Both the position numbers and the translations under genes were made by a program. From the NCBI RefSeq assembly GCF_002932875.1, contig NZ_PSWS01000023.1, forward strand, positions 35,130 to 99,129: 64,000 bases of DNA, read 5' to 3'. Positions 17,525-25,821 of this stretch are shown here, piece after piece; the stretch's first letter is position 1, and every line of letters begins with the position of its first letter. This DNA comes from Rathayibacter tritici (lineage in GTDB: Bacteria > Actinomycetota > Actinomycetes > Actinomycetales > Microbacteriaceae). The notes under the pieces were generated by a model, which was not told where the DNA came from, made no database searches, and was given only the letters and a program-made list of their open reading frames with translations.

Positions 17525-17622
17525 GCCTCGGCTTGGACGCTCTCCTCACCTGAATCCCGCCCCACCCGCACCGCGATCGCTCGCGACGGGGCAGGGGCGA
17601 ACCAGAATCTAAGGAAACCACT

Positions 17623-17883
17623 ATGGCTGGAAAGAGCAGCGGCGACCGCCGCAAGCCGATCCGCGGCAAGGGCGCGAAGAACGCGGCCCCCGCGAAGTCG
17701 GTCCGCGTGGGTGTCATCGACTACAAAGACGTCGCGACCCTCCGCAAGTTCATCTCGGAGCGCGGGAAGATCCGCGCCCGTCGTATCACCGGCGTCTCCG
17801 TCCAGGAGCAGCGCCTCATCGCCCGCGCCGTCAAGAACGCCCGCGAGATGGCGCTCCTGCCCTACGCCGGCAGCGGAAGGTAG
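17623..17883 (+). CDS. rpsR: 30S ribosomal protein S18
   Basis: Small-subunit protein and partner of S6. 86 residues. The conserved core [18 protein letters not shown] and ending ([10 protein letters not shown]) are intact. It lacks the zinc-binding cysteines found in C+ type S18 paralogues, so this is the C- form. Ribosome-binding site AAGGAAACC is just upstream. rplI begins 9 bases after the stop. Confidence 0.97.
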   Translation: MAGKSSGDRRKPIRGKGAKNAAPAKSVRVGVIDYKDVATLRKFISERGKIRARRITGVSVQEQRLIARAVKNAREMALLPYAGSGR

Positions 17884-17891
17884 GTAACGGT

Positions 17892-18344
17892 ATGTCCAAG
17901 GTCATCCTGACCCACGAGGTCGACGGGCTCGGTTCCGCCGGCGACGTCGTCGACGTGAAAAACGGGTTCGCCCGCAACTACCTCATCCCGCAGGGCTTCG
18001 GCGTCGCGTGGACCCGCGGTGGCGAGAAGCAGGTCGAGCAGATCAAGTCGGCGCGAGCCGCTCGTGAGCACAAGACCATCGAAGAGGCTCAGCACACCAA
18101 GCAGGTCCTCGAGGCCAACCGCGTGAAGCTGACGGTCAAGGCCGGCAAGGACGGCCGCCTGTTCGGCTCGGTGAAGACCTCCGACATCGCGAACGCGGTG
18201 GCGGCAGCCGGATTCGGTGAGCTCGACAAGCGCAAGATCGTGATCGCGAACGCGATCAAGCATGTCGGCGAGCACGAGGCCGTGGTGCGTCTGCGCGACG
18301 ACATCCAGGCCACCGTGAAGCTGCAGGTGGTCGCGGCCAAGTAA
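17892..18344 (+). CDS. rplI: 50S ribosomal protein L9
   Basis: Large-subunit protein with two globular domains joined by a long helix. 150 residues. The N-terminal domain has the signature [19 protein letters not shown] (residues ~13-31). The connecting helix is rich in Ala, Lys and Glu, and the C-terminal domain is complete. It is the last gene of the operon and is followed by a strong hairpin terminator. Confidence 0.97.
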   Translation: MSKVILTHEVDGLGSAGDVVDVKNGFARNYLIPQGFGVAWTRGGEKQVEQIKSARAAREHKTIEEAQHTKQVLEANRVKLTVKAGKDGRLFGSVKTSDIANAVAAAGFGELDKRKIVIANAIKHVGEHEAVVRLRDDIQATVKLQVVAAK

Positions 18345-18360
18345 GGCCGCGAGAACGCCG

Positions 18361-18408
18361 CGGAGGGCGGTGCGAGAGGACTCACGGGTCCCCTCGCACC
18401 GCCCTCCG
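18361..18408 (+). terminator. Terminator of the rpsF-rplI operon
   Basis: A 21-bp stem (18361-18381 with 18388-18408, one A-C mismatch) and a 6-nt loop begin 16 bases after the rplI stop. There is no U-tract, as is common in actinobacteria. Confidence 0.8.
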
Positions 18409-18417
18409 TCGTAACCG

Positions 18418-18629
18418 TTGTCCACAGCTCCATCCACATACACCCTCCGGCGGGACCAACCTTCACGGTGGTCTTGAGACTCTTTTCCCCACACAGCTGT
18501 GGAAAGCGGAAAAAGCCTGGTCAGGTCTGAGAAAATACTTCCCGGCAGCGCCGAATCCCACAGGGTTGTGCACATGTTGCCCACAGTGGGCACGGCGTTT
18601 CTCCTCGGTTCTGCACAGCTCTCTCCACA
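18418..18629. promoter_or_regulatory. Cluster of DnaA-box-like sites upstream of dnaB
   Basis: TTGTCCACA at 18418-18426 is a consensus actinobacterial DnaA box. Related nonamers follow: CATCCACAT (18431), TTGTGCACA (18566-18574), TTGCCCACA (18577-18585) and CTCTCCACA (18621-18629). An inverted TTTCC..CACA/TGTGGAAA pair lies around 18484-18505. They fill the 443-bp rplI-dnaB gap, which otherwise contains only the terminator. A role in regulating dnaB or titrating DnaA is inferred. Confidence 0.55.
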
Positions 18630-18787
18630 GGGCGGTTTGCGTGCTGCGGGTAGCGGTCCGTAGGGTGGCGCAGCGCCCCGCGAGGGGTGCGGGCAGGCGC
18701 CCGTGCGCCGCTGTCGGAGGTCGCTGGTAGACCGGACCCGACACCGGTTCATCCGGATGCGCAGCACCGACAGGAGGAGGCGAAGGC

Positions 18788-20161
18788 ATGACGATCGCGC
18801 ACCTGGCGGTACCCGGCTCGGACGGACGCGGCGAGTCCCGCGGCAACGAGCGGACTCCTCCACACGACCTCCTCGCCGAGCAATCGGCTCTCGGCGGAAT
18901 GCTGCTCTCGAAGGATGCGGTCGCCGACGTCGTCGAGAGCGTCAAGGGCACGGACTTCTACATCCCCAAGCACGAGATCGTGTTCGACGCGATCCTCGCC
19001 CTCTACTCGCACGGCGAGCCGACCGACGTCATCGCGGTCACTGACGAGCTCACCAAGCAGGGCGAGCTTCAGCGGGCCGGCGGAGCCGACTACCTGCACA
19101 CGCTCACCTCGATGGTGCCGACCGCCGCGAACGCGGGCTACTACGCCTCCATCGTCGCCGAGCGGGCGCTGCTGCGTCGTCTCGTCGAGGCGGGCACCCG
19201 GATCGCGCAGATGGGCTACCAGGGCGAGGGCGAGGTGCTCGATCTCGTCAATTCAGCGCAGGCCGAGATTTACAACGTCACGGGGTCCGAGACGGCGGAG
19301 GACTACGTCCCGCTGACCGACGCCGTGACGGTCGCGATCGATGAGATTGAGGCGGCCGCGCACAAGGACGGTGCCTTCACGGGTGTGCCCACGGGCTTCG
19401 CCGACCTCGACGACCTGACCAACGGCTTCCACCCCGGGCAGATGATCATCGTCGCCGCGCGACCCGCGCTCGGAAAGTCGACTCTCGCGCTCGACTTCGC
19501 CCGCGCCGCCGCGATCAAGCACAACATGGCCACGATCTTCTTCTCGCTCGAGATGGGGCGCAGCGAGATCGCGATGCGCCTCCTCTCGGCCGAGGCCTCG
19601 GTGCCGTTGCAGCACATGCGCAAGGGCACGGTCGACCAGCGCGACTGGACGACCATCGCCTCCACCCGCGGAAGGATCAACGACGCGCCCCTCTACATCG
19701 ACGACTCGCCCAACATGACATTGGTGGAGATCCGCGCGAAGTGCCGCCGGCTCAAGCAGCGCGTCGGCCTCAAGATGGTCGTCATCGATTACCTCCAGCT
19801 GATGACCTCCGGCAAGAAGGTCGAGAGTCGCCAGCAGGAGGTCTCGGAGTTCTCGCGTGCGCTCAAGCTGCTCGCGAAGGAGCTGCAGGTGCCGGTCATC
19901 GCACTCTCGCAGCTGAACCGAGGCCCCGAGCAGCGCGCCGACAAGCTGCCCGCGATCTCGGATCTGCGCGAGTCGGGCTCGATCGAGCAGGACGCCGACA
20001 TGGTGATCCTCCTGCACCGCGAGAGCGCGTACGAGAAGGACAATCCGCGGGCGGGCGAGGCCGACCTCATCGTCGCGAAGCACCGCAACGGTCCGACCCG
20101 AACGGTGACGGTCGGCTTCCACGGCCACTTCTCCCGCTTCGCCGACATCCCGGCGGTCTGA
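18788..20161 (+). CDS. dnaB: Replicative DNA helicase DnaB
   Basis: Hexameric 5'-3' helicase that unwinds DNA at the replication fork. 457 residues, intein-free. The N-terminal DnaB_N domain has PPHDLLAEQSALGGML near residues 23-38. The RecA-like motor has Walker A (ARPALGKSTLALDF, near 223), Walker B (LKMVVIDYLQLM) and the late motif ALSQLNRGPEQRADK. The ATG at 18788 has GGAGGAGG upstream. The gene is preceded by the DnaA-box-like cluster. Confidence 0.97.
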   Translation: MTIAHLAVPGSDGRGESRGNERTPPHDLLAEQSALGGMLLSKDAVADVVESVKGTDFYIPKHEIVFDAILALYSHGEPTDVIAVTDELTKQGELQRAGGADYLHTLTSMVPTAANAGYYASIVAERALLRRLVEAGTRIAQMGYQGEGEVLDLVNSAQAEIYNVTGSETAEDYVPLTDAVTVAIDEIEAAAHKDGAFTGVPTGFADLDDLTNGFHPGQMIIVAARPALGKSTLALDFARAAAIKHNMATIFFSLEMGRSEIAMRLLSAEASVPLQHMRKGTVDQRDWTTIASTRGRINDAPLYIDDSPNMTLVEIRAKCRRLKQRVGLKMVVIDYLQLMTSGKKVESRQQEVSEFSRALKLLAKELQVPVIALSQLNRGPEQRADKLPAISDLRESGSIEQDADMVILLHRESAYEKDNPRAGEADLIVAKHRNGPTRTVTVGFHGHFSRFADIPAV

Positions 20162-20260
20162 CGGTCCCACGATCAAGGGGCTGAGTTGGAGGGCGCCGCC
20201 GACGGTCCAACTGGGTTAGGTCGGTCCCCCAGAATTCCAACTCCGGGGCCCGTTCTGTTG

Positions 20261-20266
20261 TAGCGT
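20261..20266 (+). promoter_or_regulatory. Leaderless -10 box for the Fic gene
   Basis: TAGCGT lies 6 bases before the ATG at 20273, with no ribosome-binding site. An imperfect inverted repeat GAGTTGGA/TCCAACTC (20183-20190, 20236-20243) lies just upstream and could be an operator. Confidence 0.45.
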
Positions 20267-20272
20267 CGACGT

Positions 20273-21472
20273 ATGGATCAGCATCGTTTCGCCGACTCGC
20301 CCTTCGGGAGCCCGACTCAGGAACCAGGGAACAAGTGGGCGTTCACCTACTACCTGCCGAAGCATCTGCCCCGCGCCATGGATCTCTCCGCGGAGGTTGT
20401 GTCAGCCCTCTCGGAGGCTGACGCAGCCCTGGGCCATCTTCAGGGCCTCGGGATGCTCATCACCGATCCGGGGCAACTCATCGGGCCCTACCTGAGGAGG
20501 GAGGCCCTGGCGAGCTCCCGCATCGAGGGGACCCAGGCGTCCCTCTCGGACGTCTTCCAGTCCGAAATCGATGAGGACTCGCGGAACGACGACACGGCCG
20601 AGGTCCACCGCTACCTCGAAGCGACGCACCAGGCGTACAAGCTGGCGAAGACCCTTCCCCTCACCCAGCGGCTGATCCTCGCCGTACACGCGACGCTCCT
20701 CACAGGAGTGCGAGGCGAGGAGAAGAACCCGGGCGAGTTCCGGACGTCCCCGGTCTGGGTCGGGCACGCCGGCGCAACGCCGGATATCGCGACCTTCGTT
20801 CCTCCACTGCCTGTCCACCTGGGTGATCTACTTGGCGACTGGGAGCGTTTCGTGAATGACGACGGACGGCACCTTCCTGCCTTGATCCAAGCGGGCCTCA
20901 TGCATTATCAGTTCGAGACGATCCACCCCTTTCTCGACGGCAACGGGCGGATCGGGCGTCTGCTCATCAACCTGCTCCTCATGGAACGGAGGAGACTTCC
21001 CCAGCCCCTCCTGTACCTCTCCCACTTCTTCGAGACCCACCGCGAGGAGTACTACGAGCGCTTGCAGGCCGTCCGAGAGACCGGCGACGTGGAGGGCTGG
21101 CTGACGTTCTTCCTCGAAGCGGTCCGCGCACAGTCGGACGATGCGGTCGCACGTTCCCGGGAGCTCATCGGGATCCGCGAGCGCTACTACGAGGAAGCGA
21201 TCAAGGAGAGGTCGAACCTGCCTCGACTCGTGGAGATCATCGTGCGCAATCCGTTCGTGACGGTCCGGCATGTTCAAGCCCGTCTCGACATCACGAACCA
21301 GGGCGCCAGGAACCTCATCCGCAATGCCGAAGGCCGCGGATGGCTTCGATCTTTGGGTACTCATGGTCGCGGGGGTAAGGAGCACTGGTACTCTCCGGAC
21401 ATTTTCCGAGTGATGGAGTTGCCGATGGCGTACGACAACTCGGCCGTTCCTTACCGGATCGGCCGCTCGTGA
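20273..21472 (+). CDS. Fic family protein (probable AMP transferase)
   Basis: Fic-domain enzyme of 399 residues, probably transferring AMP (or another nucleotide moiety) to a protein hydroxyl. The catalytic motif HPFLDGNGRIGR is complete, with H218 as the catalytic His. The N-terminal inhibitory helix has the class II pattern S-S-R-I-E-G at residues 81-86, where the glutamate blocks ATP and keeps the enzyme autoinhibited. A C-terminal winged-helix-like segment (VRHVQARLDITNQGARNLI) follows. The target is unknown. No antitoxin gene is adjacent; the downstream S4 gene overlaps its stop. Confidence 0.92.
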   Translation: MDQHRFADSPFGSPTQEPGNKWAFTYYLPKHLPRAMDLSAEVVSALSEADAALGHLQGLGMLITDPGQLIGPYLRREALASSRIEGTQASLSDVFQSEIDEDSRNDDTAEVHRYLEATHQAYKLAKTLPLTQRLILAVHATLLTGVRGEEKNPGEFRTSPVWVGHAGATPDIATFVPPLPVHLGDLLGDWERFVNDDGRHLPALIQAGLMHYQFETIHPFLDGNGRIGRLLINLLLMERRRLPQPLLYLSHFFETHREEYYERLQAVRETGDVEGWLTFFLEAVRAQSDDAVARSRELIGIRERYYEEAIKERSNLPRLVEIIVRNPFVTVRHVQARLDITNQGARNLIRNAEGRGWLRSLGTHGRGGKEHWYSPDIFRVMELPMAYDNSAVPYRIGRS

Positions 21473-21693
21473 ACGCTGAGGACTCGACCGAGAACGTCCC
21501 GCTGGGCGGCGGGTCGATCCGGCTGGGGCAGTTCCTGAAGTTCGCGGGGATCCTCTCGGGCGGCGAGGCGAAGGAGGCGGTCGCCGAGGGGCTCGTGACG
21601 GTCAACGGCGAGGTCGATCTGCGCCGCGGCCGCCAGCTCGTGGTGGGCGACGTCGTCGGATTCGACCGGAACCGCTTCCGCGTCGGCAAGTGA
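21469..21693 (+). CDS. Small S4-domain RNA-binding protein (YbcJ-like)
   Basis: 74-residue protein consisting almost entirely of one S4 RNA-binding domain. Visible elements are IRLGQFLKFAGILSGGEAK, then EAVAEGLVTVNGEVDLRRGR. YbcJ/YaaA-type S4 proteins bind structured RNA and may act in ribosome assembly or stress; the exact role is unknown. The GTG start at 21469 overlaps the Fic stop by four bases, so translation is coupled to fic. That is odd for a housekeeping RNA binder. Confidence 0.85.
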   Translation: MNAEDSTENVPLGGGSIRLGQFLKFAGILSGGEAKEAVAEGLVTVNGEVDLRRGRQLVVGDVVGFDRNRFRVGK

Positions 21694-21796
21694 CGCGCGG
21701 GGCGCGCCCAGGCTCAGTGATGTCGCTTGGGTGGAGGCTGCGGCCAGCGCATGTTACAGTTTCTTCACACCCCCGGATGCTTCGGCTACCGGTCGC

Positions 21797-21827
21797 GAGG
21801 CCCCTTCAGCGGGGCCTCTGCTTTTTC
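21797..21827 (+). terminator. Rho-independent terminator
   Basis: GAGGCCCC-TTCAGC-GGGGCCTC (21797-21818) followed by TGCTTTTT. The T-tract serves the rightward Fic-S4 operon, and the hairpin also abuts the stop of the leftward NYN gene (21826). Confidence 0.85.
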
Positions 21828-22494
21828 ACCAGTGCTCCGGCTTTCGCACGGTTGATCCGTCAGGAAGAGACACGGCAACTGGCATCTGAGAATTTTCGAG
21901 ATGATGAGTGCGAACGGTTTTCGCGAAGTCGGGGCCGCACGTCATCAGCGCTCGGCTGTTGGTGGGGTATGGGCTGATGAGCCCGACAATCTTGCCGGCC
22001 TCATGTTTCACGAGTCGCATTGGTTCGGTAAGGTCGGAGTCGTTCGAAATGACGACGAATGCTTCTGCCTCATTCAAGTAGGCGTCACGCATCAGGTAAG
22101 TCGCGAGGTTGACGTCGGACCCCTTTTCCTCGCTTTTTATAACTTTAACTGTCCGGGGACGCGCGTCAGGGTCCGCCTGTGTCATACGAACGTGAGACGT
22201 GAAGAACTGACCTTCATGGATAGTTAGTCGAACGTTGGCAGACAGGGCTCGGAGGTACGCCTGCTGTCGTGACGGGGCCTGAGGGTCATCGGGACGCGGC
22301 TTGATCCTCGCGGTGAAATATCGCACGCGAGTGACCTGATTCCTTGGCAGGAGGCTCTCGGCGAAGGTGACCGGGTCGAGCCACTTGTACGGGGTTCGTT
22401 TTAATGCTCCGTAGTACAAGTTGAATCCGTCGATGTACACGATCGTTCTGTGTCCCAGGGTCTCGTGCTGGTGAGACGTGTCCGTAATGTTCAT
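21826..22494 (-). CDS. NYN (PIN-like) domain protein
   Basis: 222-residue protein with a full NYN/LabA-type PIN-like nuclease fold. The acidic residues expected to bind metal are D22 and N25 in YIDGFNLYYG, D127 in KGSDVNLATYL, and D152/D154 in ISNDSDL. Homologues are predicted RNases. It is the second gene of a two-gene leftward operon, and its ATG overlaps the DUF5343 stop (ATGA). A role in RNA cleavage, possibly in defence or toxin-antitoxin function, is inferred. It follows the Fic-S4 operon tail to tail. Confidence 0.85.
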   Translation of the reverse strand: MNITDTSHQHETLGHRTIVYIDGFNLYYGALKRTPYKWLDPVTFAESLLPRNQVTRVRYFTARIKPRPDDPQAPSRQQAYLRALSANVRLTIHEGQFFTSHVRMTQADPDARPRTVKVIKSEEKGSDVNLATYLMRDAYLNEAEAFVVISNDSDLTEPMRLVKHEAGKIVGLISPYPTNSRALMTCGPDFAKTVRTHHLENSQMPVAVSLPDGSTVRKPEHW

Positions 22495-23249
22495 GCCTCC
22501 TCCACGGGATCCGGTCTGTCTCCAACGTCTCGAGAGAGGGCAGACTCGGCTGATCGGTAGTTCTTCACTGCCCCGATCAACTCAAGGACGAAGTTCTGGT
22601 CGTAGGTATCAAGGTCGAAGAGGCTGACGTCATAGCTCAGCGTCACTTCCCCACCGGAGCGGAGCTCGACGCGCTGAAAGTGACCTCCGACCGAGGCGAG
22701 TGCTCGATTCTCGGCGGGCGGCGTCTGGACCGGTGTGGTGGGAGTCCTTCGTTTCGATACGCGGAGTGGGTGCGGCACTCCGGGAGCCCCTGAACCAGCT
22801 CGAGTGGTCGGAAAGTGTGGTGAAAGCGGGATGTCGGCCGCTCGTGCCGCGTGGAGGAAGAACGTAATCGCTTTGCGTCGTGTGTCGGAGGACGCGATCG
22901 ACGGCCAGGACTCGGTGAAGGCCCTGCGGAGGTCTGCTTCCGTCCCGTTCTGCTCCGACAGGTCGAGCGCGGCCGAATAGTACTGCCCGACCAGGCGCCC
23001 GAACTTTGCCTTCCGCTCATCCGTCGGGGTTTGCACGAGGTCTATGAGATTCGACTGCACTGTTCCGTCCTCGCCCGTCAGACCGAACGAGGCCAGGGCC
23101 ATGGAGAGGTTGGCCTGATCCGTACCCGACCTGGAGTTCATCAGCGACCTGTCGATGCGAGGAGGAAGCGGCTTGCTGGCCAGCTCGTCGATGAACGACC
23201 AAAACGTCTGGAATGACATGTATGGCGGTTTGAACTCGGCTGCGTCCAT
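22491..23249 (-). CDS. DUF5343 family protein
   Basis: About 252 residues. The DUF5343 signature opens the protein (KPPYMSFQTFWSFIDELA, then LPPRIDRSL, around residues 7-35). A helical segment follows (FGRLVGQYYSAALDL). A variable proline/threonine-rich linker leads to a C-terminal beta-rich region (SGGEVTLSYDVSLFDL) that resembles a small sensor or binding domain. I chose the ATG at 23249 because it has AGAGGTG at good spacing; a GTG at 23258 is too close to that site. Function unknown. It is co-translated with the NYN nuclease. Confidence 0.8.
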   Translation of the reverse strand: MDAAEFKPPYMSFQTFWSFIDELASKPLPPRIDRSLMNSRSGTDQANLSMALASFGLTGEDGTVQSNLIDLVQTPTDERKAKFGRLVGQYYSAALDLSEQNGTEADLRRAFTESWPSIASSDTRRKAITFFLHAARAADIPLSPHFPTTRAGSGAPGVPHPLRVSKRRTPTTPVQTPPAENRALASVGGHFQRVELRSGGEVTLSYDVSLFDLDTYDQNFVLELIGAVKNYRSAESALSRDVGDRPDPVEEA

Positions 23250-23266
23250 GTCAATCACCTCTTTCG

Positions 23267-23359
23267 TTGTGGCAAAGCCCGGTCCGGCCCGTCCAGTCTG
23301 CCACAGGGATCTGCCACAAGCGATAATCTGGCAGATTTTTCTCTTGCCTCAATGTGGCA
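23267..23359 (-). promoter_or_regulatory. Repeated-operator promoter region of the DUF5343-NYN operon
   Basis: The heptamer TGCCACA (or TGTGGCA) occurs four times in 92 bp: 23268-23274, 23299-23305, 23312-23318 and 23353-23359. The palindrome AATCTG-G-CAGATT lies at 23325-23337. On the coding strand two copies form the direct repeat TGTGGCAGA with 13-bp spacing. This looks like a multi-site operator for an unidentified regulator. Confidence 0.5.
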
Positions 23360-23729
23360 GGCGGCATGGTAAGGGAATGAACATTGACGCCGGAGATTTT
23401 GTGGAGGCGACGACAGCGGGGGTGACCGGGTGATCGTGCGGTCTTTAGGCTGTGTGGTTCGCGGCCGGGACTTCGAGGTCGTATGGGTGGCGACGCAAGA
23501 TGAGTGGGGTCGGGCGAAGAGAGACGGAGACGATCCTGATGGGCTTCCGCGGCCAACAGATGCAGTGACAGCAGCGCTTCCATGATGAGTGCACCTTTCC
23601 GAAGGGGGCCCCAGCGTGCCTCGTGGGATCAGTGGTGAGACATCGCTCGGGGCGCCGGCGCGTCGGCGTATTGAGCAGCGGCTCGGCGCACACTGGCTCC
23701 TGGACATCCCGGGACGATAGGAGACGCGC
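23360..23729. other. Intergenic stretch with no supported gene
   Basis: 370 bp between the DUF5343 promoter region and the LLM oxidoreductase. Open frames here are short and show no recognisable protein. A plus-strand 18-codon frame starts at 23377 and a minus-strand frame from 23583 has a purine-rich site before its ATG. Neither resembles a known family. Confidence 0.5.
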
Positions 23730-24602
23730 ATGCAGCTCGGCATTCACTTCATGAACTTCACCCTCCCCGGAGGGAGCGCGGGGATCGCACCGATCCTCGG
23801 GAAGACCGCGCGGACGGCCGAGGAGGTCGGCTGCGCCTGGTTCACGCTGATGGACCACTACTTCCAGATGGAGCACTTCGCGACCAGCGAGGATCCGATG
23901 CTCGAGGGCTATACCTCGCTCGGCTTCGTCGCCGGGCAGACAGAGCGGATGCGGCTGGGGCTGCTGGTCACCGGCGTGACCTACCGGCATCCGGGCCTGC
24001 TGGCGAAGATCGTCACCACCCTCGACGTGCTCTCCGGCGGGCGAGCGATGCTGGGTATCGGCGCGGCCTGGTACGAGCGCGAGCACCTCGGACTCGGTGT
24101 TCCGTACCCGCCGCTCAAGGAGCGGTTCGAGCGGCTGGAGGAGACACTGCGGATCTGCCGTCAGATGTGGAGCGAGGACGACGGGCCATTCGAGGGGACC
24201 CACTACCGGCTGGCGGAGACGCTGAACCACCCGGCGCCGATCCAGCAGCCGGGCCCGCCGATTCTGATCGGCGGCGGCGGGGAGCGGAAGACGCTGCGCC
24301 TCGTCGCCCAGTACGGCGATGCCTGCAACCTGTTCGGCACCGGCGCGGACGACGTGGCGCACAAGCTCGATGTGCTGAAACGGCACTGCGACGAGCTCGA
24401 CCGCGACTACGCGGCGATCACGAAGACCATCACCGGCGGTGGCGATCCCCTCCGCGACCCCGACGGCTTCGTGCGGGCGATGGAACAGTACGCGGGGCTC
24501 GGGATCGACCACGTGCAGCTCGCGCCGGCCGGACCTGACCCGGAGGCGTACGTCGCCCGCCTGGGCGAGGGAGTGATCGAGCGGGTCGCCGCGCTCGGCT
24601 GA
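23730..24602 (+). CDS. LLM class F420/flavin-dependent oxidoreductase
   Basis: Bacterial-luciferase-like TIM-barrel oxidoreductase of 290 residues. Visible elements are FTLMDHYFQMEHF, VTGVTYRHPGLLAKIVTTLD and GRAMLGIGAAWYEREH, which are typical of the F420-dependent branch common in actinobacteria. Substrate and cofactor (F420 or FMN) cannot be decided from sequence. It has a ribosome-binding site (AGGAG) 7 bases before the ATG and no obvious partner gene. Confidence 0.88.
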   Translation: MQLGIHFMNFTLPGGSAGIAPILGKTARTAEEVGCAWFTLMDHYFQMEHFATSEDPMLEGYTSLGFVAGQTERMRLGLLVTGVTYRHPGLLAKIVTTLDVLSGGRAMLGIGAAWYEREHLGLGVPYPPLKERFERLEETLRICRQMWSEDDGPFEGTHYRLAETLNHPAPIQQPGPPILIGGGGERKTLRLVAQYGDACNLFGTGADDVAHKLDVLKRHCDELDRDYAAITKTITGGGDPLRDPDGFVRAMEQYAGLGIDHVQLAPAGPDPEAYVARLGEGVIERVAALG

Positions 24603-24702
24603 GCGCCCGCGGGCCCGTTCCGGCTCGTCGGCTGGTCCGAACCTTGCCATTCCGACCCGCCGTGCCGATCCTCCGTCCGCCCCTGTCCGCCAGCGGCGCG
24701 AA

Positions 24703-25416
24703 TCACAGGGTGATCACATTCTCCAGGAGGAGATGGGCGGTGACGCTGATCGACGCATGACGAGCGCGCGCCTTCGCGCGGAGCAGATCCCAGGCGGCGT
24801 CGATGTTGACCCCTCTGCGGTGAGCGATCATCCCCTTGGCCTGCTCGATGACAATGCGGGAGCCGAGTGCGTGCTGGAGCTGCTCGAGAGCCAGGGTGTT
24901 GATCCGGGTGGTCCGCTCGTGGACGAGAGCGATGGTGGCGACATCCGCGATGGCCTGCGCTGCCAAGACCTCGGACGCGTCGAGACCGCCCGCAGTGGCG
25001 CGGAAGATCCCGAGAGCTCCGATGGTTCTGCCGGCAAAGCGGAGGGGAATCGAGTGTGTCGATTGAAATCCGCATTCCTGGACGGCCTCTGCGACAAATG
25101 GCCATCGTGCGCCGATGTCCGCCGAACTGACTCCGGTGACGACGGCGCCGGTGCGGATCGTCTCTGCGAAGGGGCTGTCGTCCGAGGAGAATTGCAGCAT
25201 CTCGATGAGGCACAGTCGTTCATCAGTCGAGGCGATCACGACGAGTTCGCCGTTCCCGTCCACCAGGACGATACCTGCGTCATCGGCATCGAGGAGCGTG
25301 GAGCACCGGTCGACGAGGTCCTGCAGGAGGTCGACCGCGTCGAACGCGTCGACCAGTGTGGTGGTGACGGCGGTCAGGGTGTCCAAGAGCATCTGCTCAC
25401 GGTCAAGGGCGGCCAT
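24703..25416 (-). CDS. GAF and ANTAR domain regulator
   Basis: 237-residue transcription antitermination regulator. The N-terminal GAF sensor covers residues ~20-165 (LLDADDAGIVLVDGNGEL, STHSIPLRFAGRTIGALGIF). The C-terminal ANTAR domain (ALGSRIVIEQAKGMIAHRRG, then AWDLLRAKARARH) is known in other proteins to bind paired hexaloop hairpins in nascent RNA. No two-component receiver is present, so input is likely a small molecule. It is next to an ANTAR fragment and head to head with a second ANTAR protein. Confidence 0.9.
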   Translation of the reverse strand: MAALDREQMLLDTLTAVTTTLVDAFDAVDLLQDLVDRCSTLLDADDAGIVLVDGNGELVVIASTDERLCLIEMLQFSSDDSPFAETIRTGAVVTGVSSADIGARWPFVAEAVQECGFQSTHSIPLRFAGRTIGALGIFRATAGGLDASEVLAAQAIADVATIALVHERTTRINTLALEQLQHALGSRIVIEQAKGMIAHRRGVNIDAAWDLLRAKARARHASISVTAHLLLENVITL

Positions 25417-25436
25417 TATCGAATCCTACGTCCGCT

Positions 25437-25577
25437 TCAGATCGATGAGTCGATGGAGAAGTCGAGCTTTCTGACGATAATCCGACCGGTGACTTCGCGG
25501 ATGCCGACGTCGGTGGCGAAGGCGCACGCCCGCATGACGGCCAGGGCGTCGTTCGCTCGACGTCGGGGGCATTTTCT
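25437..25577 (-). pseudogene. ANTAR-domain C-terminal remnant
   Basis: Minus-strand frame between a TAA at 25587-25589 and the TGA at 25437-25439. It encodes about 43 residues resembling the last half of an ANTAR domain (NDALAVMRACAFATDVGIRE, then VTGRIIVRKLDFS). There is no start codon and no upstream sensor. It sits only 20 bp upstream of the intact GAF-ANTAR gene, suggesting a lost tandem paralogue. The rest of 25578-25821 shows nothing recognisable. Confidence 0.45.
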
Positions 25578-25821
25578 CGTCCCGTCTTATCCCGACAGCA
25601 TTTCCTCTGCATACTCGTCAGATGTCACCCGTCATCGCCGTCGGGTAGCGTCTCGTACGAGAAGTGACGAGTCGCATGGACGGTTCGCAGGACGGAGCGT
25701 TCCAGCATGGAGTACTGCCTCACGACCCGCAGTCGAGGCGTCACGAGGACGCCTGCGGCTTCCCGCGGTCTCGCCCGCGCCCGGCGCGCTCTGCACACCT
25801 CTCTGATCGGGAGTCGATCCC

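Noticed and set aside
23377-23433. 18-codon plus-strand ORF (MNIDAGDFVEATTAGVTG)
   Set aside because: It has a weak ribosome-binding context and no recognisable partner or family; too short to support.
23251-23583. 110-codon minus-strand ORF upstream of DUF5343
   Set aside because: It runs through the operator repeats and has no family character, although a purine-rich site precedes its ATG.
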